Source of the DNA: Phycisphaerales bacterium
GTDB taxonomy: Bacteria > Planctomycetota > Phycisphaerae > Phycisphaerales > SM1A02
DNA length: 6,610 nucleotides
NCBI GenBank assembly: GCA_007127615.1
Contig: SKZB01000382.1
Coordinates: 1 to 6,610, forward strand
Direction of reading: 5' to 3'
A program made the translations under genes and the position numbers. This document shows, piece by piece, positions 5,364 to 6,610 of this stretch (the first letter of the stretch is position 1; every line of letters begins with the position of its first letter). The notes under the pieces were generated by a model. That model did not search any database. It was not told the DNA's origin and worked only from the letters and a program-made list of their open reading frames with translations.

Positions 5364-6407
5364 TCACCCCCGCACCATCAGGAACGCCACGCCCGTCAGC
5401 GCGATGAGTGCGCCCAGCACCGCCCGCCAGGAGATCCGTTCCTTCTCCAGCCACTTGGCGAAGGGCAGAATGAAGACCGGCGTCATCGCCATCAAAGTCG
5501 CCGCGACCCCCGCTTCCGTCCGCTCCACCGACACCATCGAGAGCCAGACGCCGCCGACGGGACCGAACACCACACCGATGGCGATCATGAAGAGCGCAAA
5601 CGGCCAGACGCTCTGAAAAAACGTCGTGCGCGGCTCCGGCAATCGCTCGCTCTCCGGGCTGACCGCCATACTCTCATCCATCGCGGCCCGCGAAGACCGT
5701 GCATCGCCACCGCGCTTCATCACGCGCAGAACAAGCACGAACACGACGATACCGATCACGCCGAAGATCATCCGCAGGAGGGTGACCGACCACGGATCCA
5801 GGGCAAGCCCGTGCGCCTGCGCGTGCAGCATCGCCTTCTTGGCGAGAACCACCCCCACCGCCTGCCCCACTCCCGCCAGTGCGCCGAAAGCAATCCCCCG
5901 GCCGTAGCGCGGCTCAGGACGATGATGACGCGTGCGCCGGACCGCGGGGTTCTCCGGCCGCTCCAGCGCCACCCACGCCACGCCCGCGACCGTGATCGTG
6001 ATACCCAGAATCGCCAGCCAGGTCAGCGGCTCATCCAGAACGGGCCACGCCAGAATCGCCGTCACCGGCGGCGCGAGCGTCATGAGCAGTGTCGAAAGGC
6101 GCGGCCCGACATCGACCAGCGCGGTAAAGAGCAATTGATCGCCGATCGCCAGCCCGATCAGACCGGACAACCCCAGCCAGAACCAGACCGTCGGGTCGAC
6201 CTCCGGCAACCACAGCCCGAAGGCGAATCGGTGCACCACCGCGAGCACGATCAGCGCCGCGATCATGCGCAGCAGGTTGACCCACGTCGGCCCGACCCGC
6301 CGGCCGGCGGCGGCGAAAGCGAGCGAGGTAAAGACCCAGCACATCGCCGCCCCGAGCGCCGCGAGTTCACCGAGGTTTTCAGAGATCAATGCCGCGGCCT
6401 GGGTCAT
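5364..6407 (-). CDS. EamA/DMT-superfamily transporter, ten predicted membrane segments
   Basis: Inner-membrane permease of 347 residues in the drug/metabolite transporter superfamily; substrates in the family include amino acids, sugars and metabolites, and none can be assigned here. It shows the family's internal duplication. The first EamA half, about residues 12-147, ends in STLLMTLAPPVTAILAW...LDEPLTWLAILGITITVAGVAW. The second half, about 170-344, ends in ATLMAMTPVFILPFAKWLEKERISW...LTGVAF. Each half has about five hydrophobic segments. The halves are joined by a basic linker (RRTRHHRPEPRYGRG, about 157-171). The second half contains a long hydrophilic loop (about 231-262) rich in Arg, Glu and Ser, larger than usual. 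Start: ATG 6407 (MTQAAALISENLGEL) puts the first membrane segment at the usual distance; an in-frame ATG at 6482 would add 25 residues of unlikely sequence. No Shine-Dalgarno is visible, and a TATTGT at 6422-6417 could be a -10 for a nearly leaderless message. Confidence 0.92.
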   Translation of the reverse strand: MTQAAALISENLGELAALGAAMCWVFTSLAFAAAGRRVGPTWVNLLRMIAALIVLAVVHRFAFGLWLPEVDPTVWFWLGLSGLIGLAIGDQLLFTALVDVGPRLSTLLMTLAPPVTAILAWPVLDEPLTWLAILGITITVAGVAWVALERPENPAVRRTRHHRPEPRYGRGIAFGALAGVGQAVGVVLAKKAMLHAQAHGLALDPWSVTLLRMIFGVIGIVVFVLVLRVMKRGGDARSSRAAMDESMAVSPESERLPEPRTTFFQSVWPFALFMIAIGVVFGPVGGVWLSMVSVERTEAGVAATLMAMTPVFILPFAKWLEKERISWRAVLGALIALTGVAFLMVRG

Positions 6408-6499
6408 GTGCGCAGAACAATAACCGCGAAGTGGCCGACGCGCAGGCGGATGACCCGAAACTCGCCATCCGCCGCCTTGCATCTCGCGCTCACCGGCCC

Positions 6500-6610
6500 G
6501 TCATTTCCGCGCAGGGCCTCTCCCCCGTGAAGGCGTGGGGCGGGATTCCATTGCGCGAAGAAACCGTCCCGTGCGCCCTGAAACCGTCACGCGCGCCCAC
6601 TGGGTCCCCA
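6500..6610. repeat. Second, diverged copy of the REPIN-like element, opposite orientation, cut by window edge
   Basis: The 18-mer CGCGAAGAAACCGTCCCG (6554-6571) is the exact reverse complement of 3615-3632, in the loop of the first element. To its left, GGGATTCCA (6542-6550) and GTCATTTCCGCGCAGG (6500-6515) match parts of the arm, separated by about 26 extra or diverged bases. To its right, CTGGGTCCCCA runs off the edge where the opposite arm should begin (compare TGGGTCCCCG in the first element). The element lies 92 bp upstream of the transporter start. The intervening 6408-6499 holds nothing else I can name. Confidence 0.75.
6560..6599 (+). repeat. Two tandem 20-bp units inside the second repeat element
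   Basis: The unit GAAACCGTC(C/A)CG(T/C)GCGCCC plus one base occurs at 6560-6579 and 6580-6599 with three differences. The first element (3580-3662) has only one such unit in its loop. The second copy is therefore expanded by a duplication, which has since diverged slightly. Confidence 0.85.

Noticed and set aside
6408..6482. Upstream extension of the transporter gene to ATG 6482
   Set aside because: The added 25 residues (Gly/Arg/Pro-rich) do not fit the family, whose members begin shortly before the first membrane segment.

Overview
The window is GC-rich bacterial chromosomal DNA with five coding regions, one of them cut by the left edge. It suggests a planctomycete-like organism, possibly of the Phycisphaerae. 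The reasons are high GC, patchy use of Shine-Dalgarno sites, a GTG-started lipoprotein with a pseudopilin-like tail ending in a Gly/Asp-rich YSAGDNGIDDGG stretch (a layout I associate with planctomycete proteins), and a secreted right-handed beta-helix protein. This assignment is inference only; no marker gene here settles it.

Left half, all minus strand (read right to left): a class I mannose-6-phosphate isomerase (manA, 2870-1857), a secreted beta-helix protein (1798-509), and the N-terminal third of succinyl-CoA ligase alpha (sucD, 344 to the edge). manA and the beta-helix gene are 58 bp apart and may be co-transcribed. sucD has its own candidate promoter in the 164-bp gap before it, and sucC is not directly upstream of it.

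Middle: 2871-3025 is a divergent control region with a run of perfect palindromes. It ends in three 9-bp direct repeats that separate a good Shine-Dalgarno from the start codon of a small secreted protein (3026-3508) carrying a tryptophan-periodic segment. A strong hairpin follows that gene. Then 3509-3878 holds no gene but a nested inverted-repeat element of the REP/REPIN type, a promoter candidate and a strong ribosome binding site.

Right half: a 492-residue predicted lipoprotein of unknown function (3879-5357, plus strand) converges on an EamA/DMT-family transporter (6407-5364, minus strand), with 6 bp between the stop codons. Upstream of the transporter, the window ends in a second, diverged copy of the repeat element in the opposite orientation. 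The lipoprotein-transporter block is thus bracketed by inverted copies of one repeat family.

No RNA gene, CRISPR array, transposase or defence gene is visible. The genes are central or carbohydrate metabolism, envelope proteins and one transporter, with no evident common pathway. The most notable signals are non-coding: the repeat pair, the palindrome cluster and the spacer repeat. No wholly new system is supported by what can be seen.
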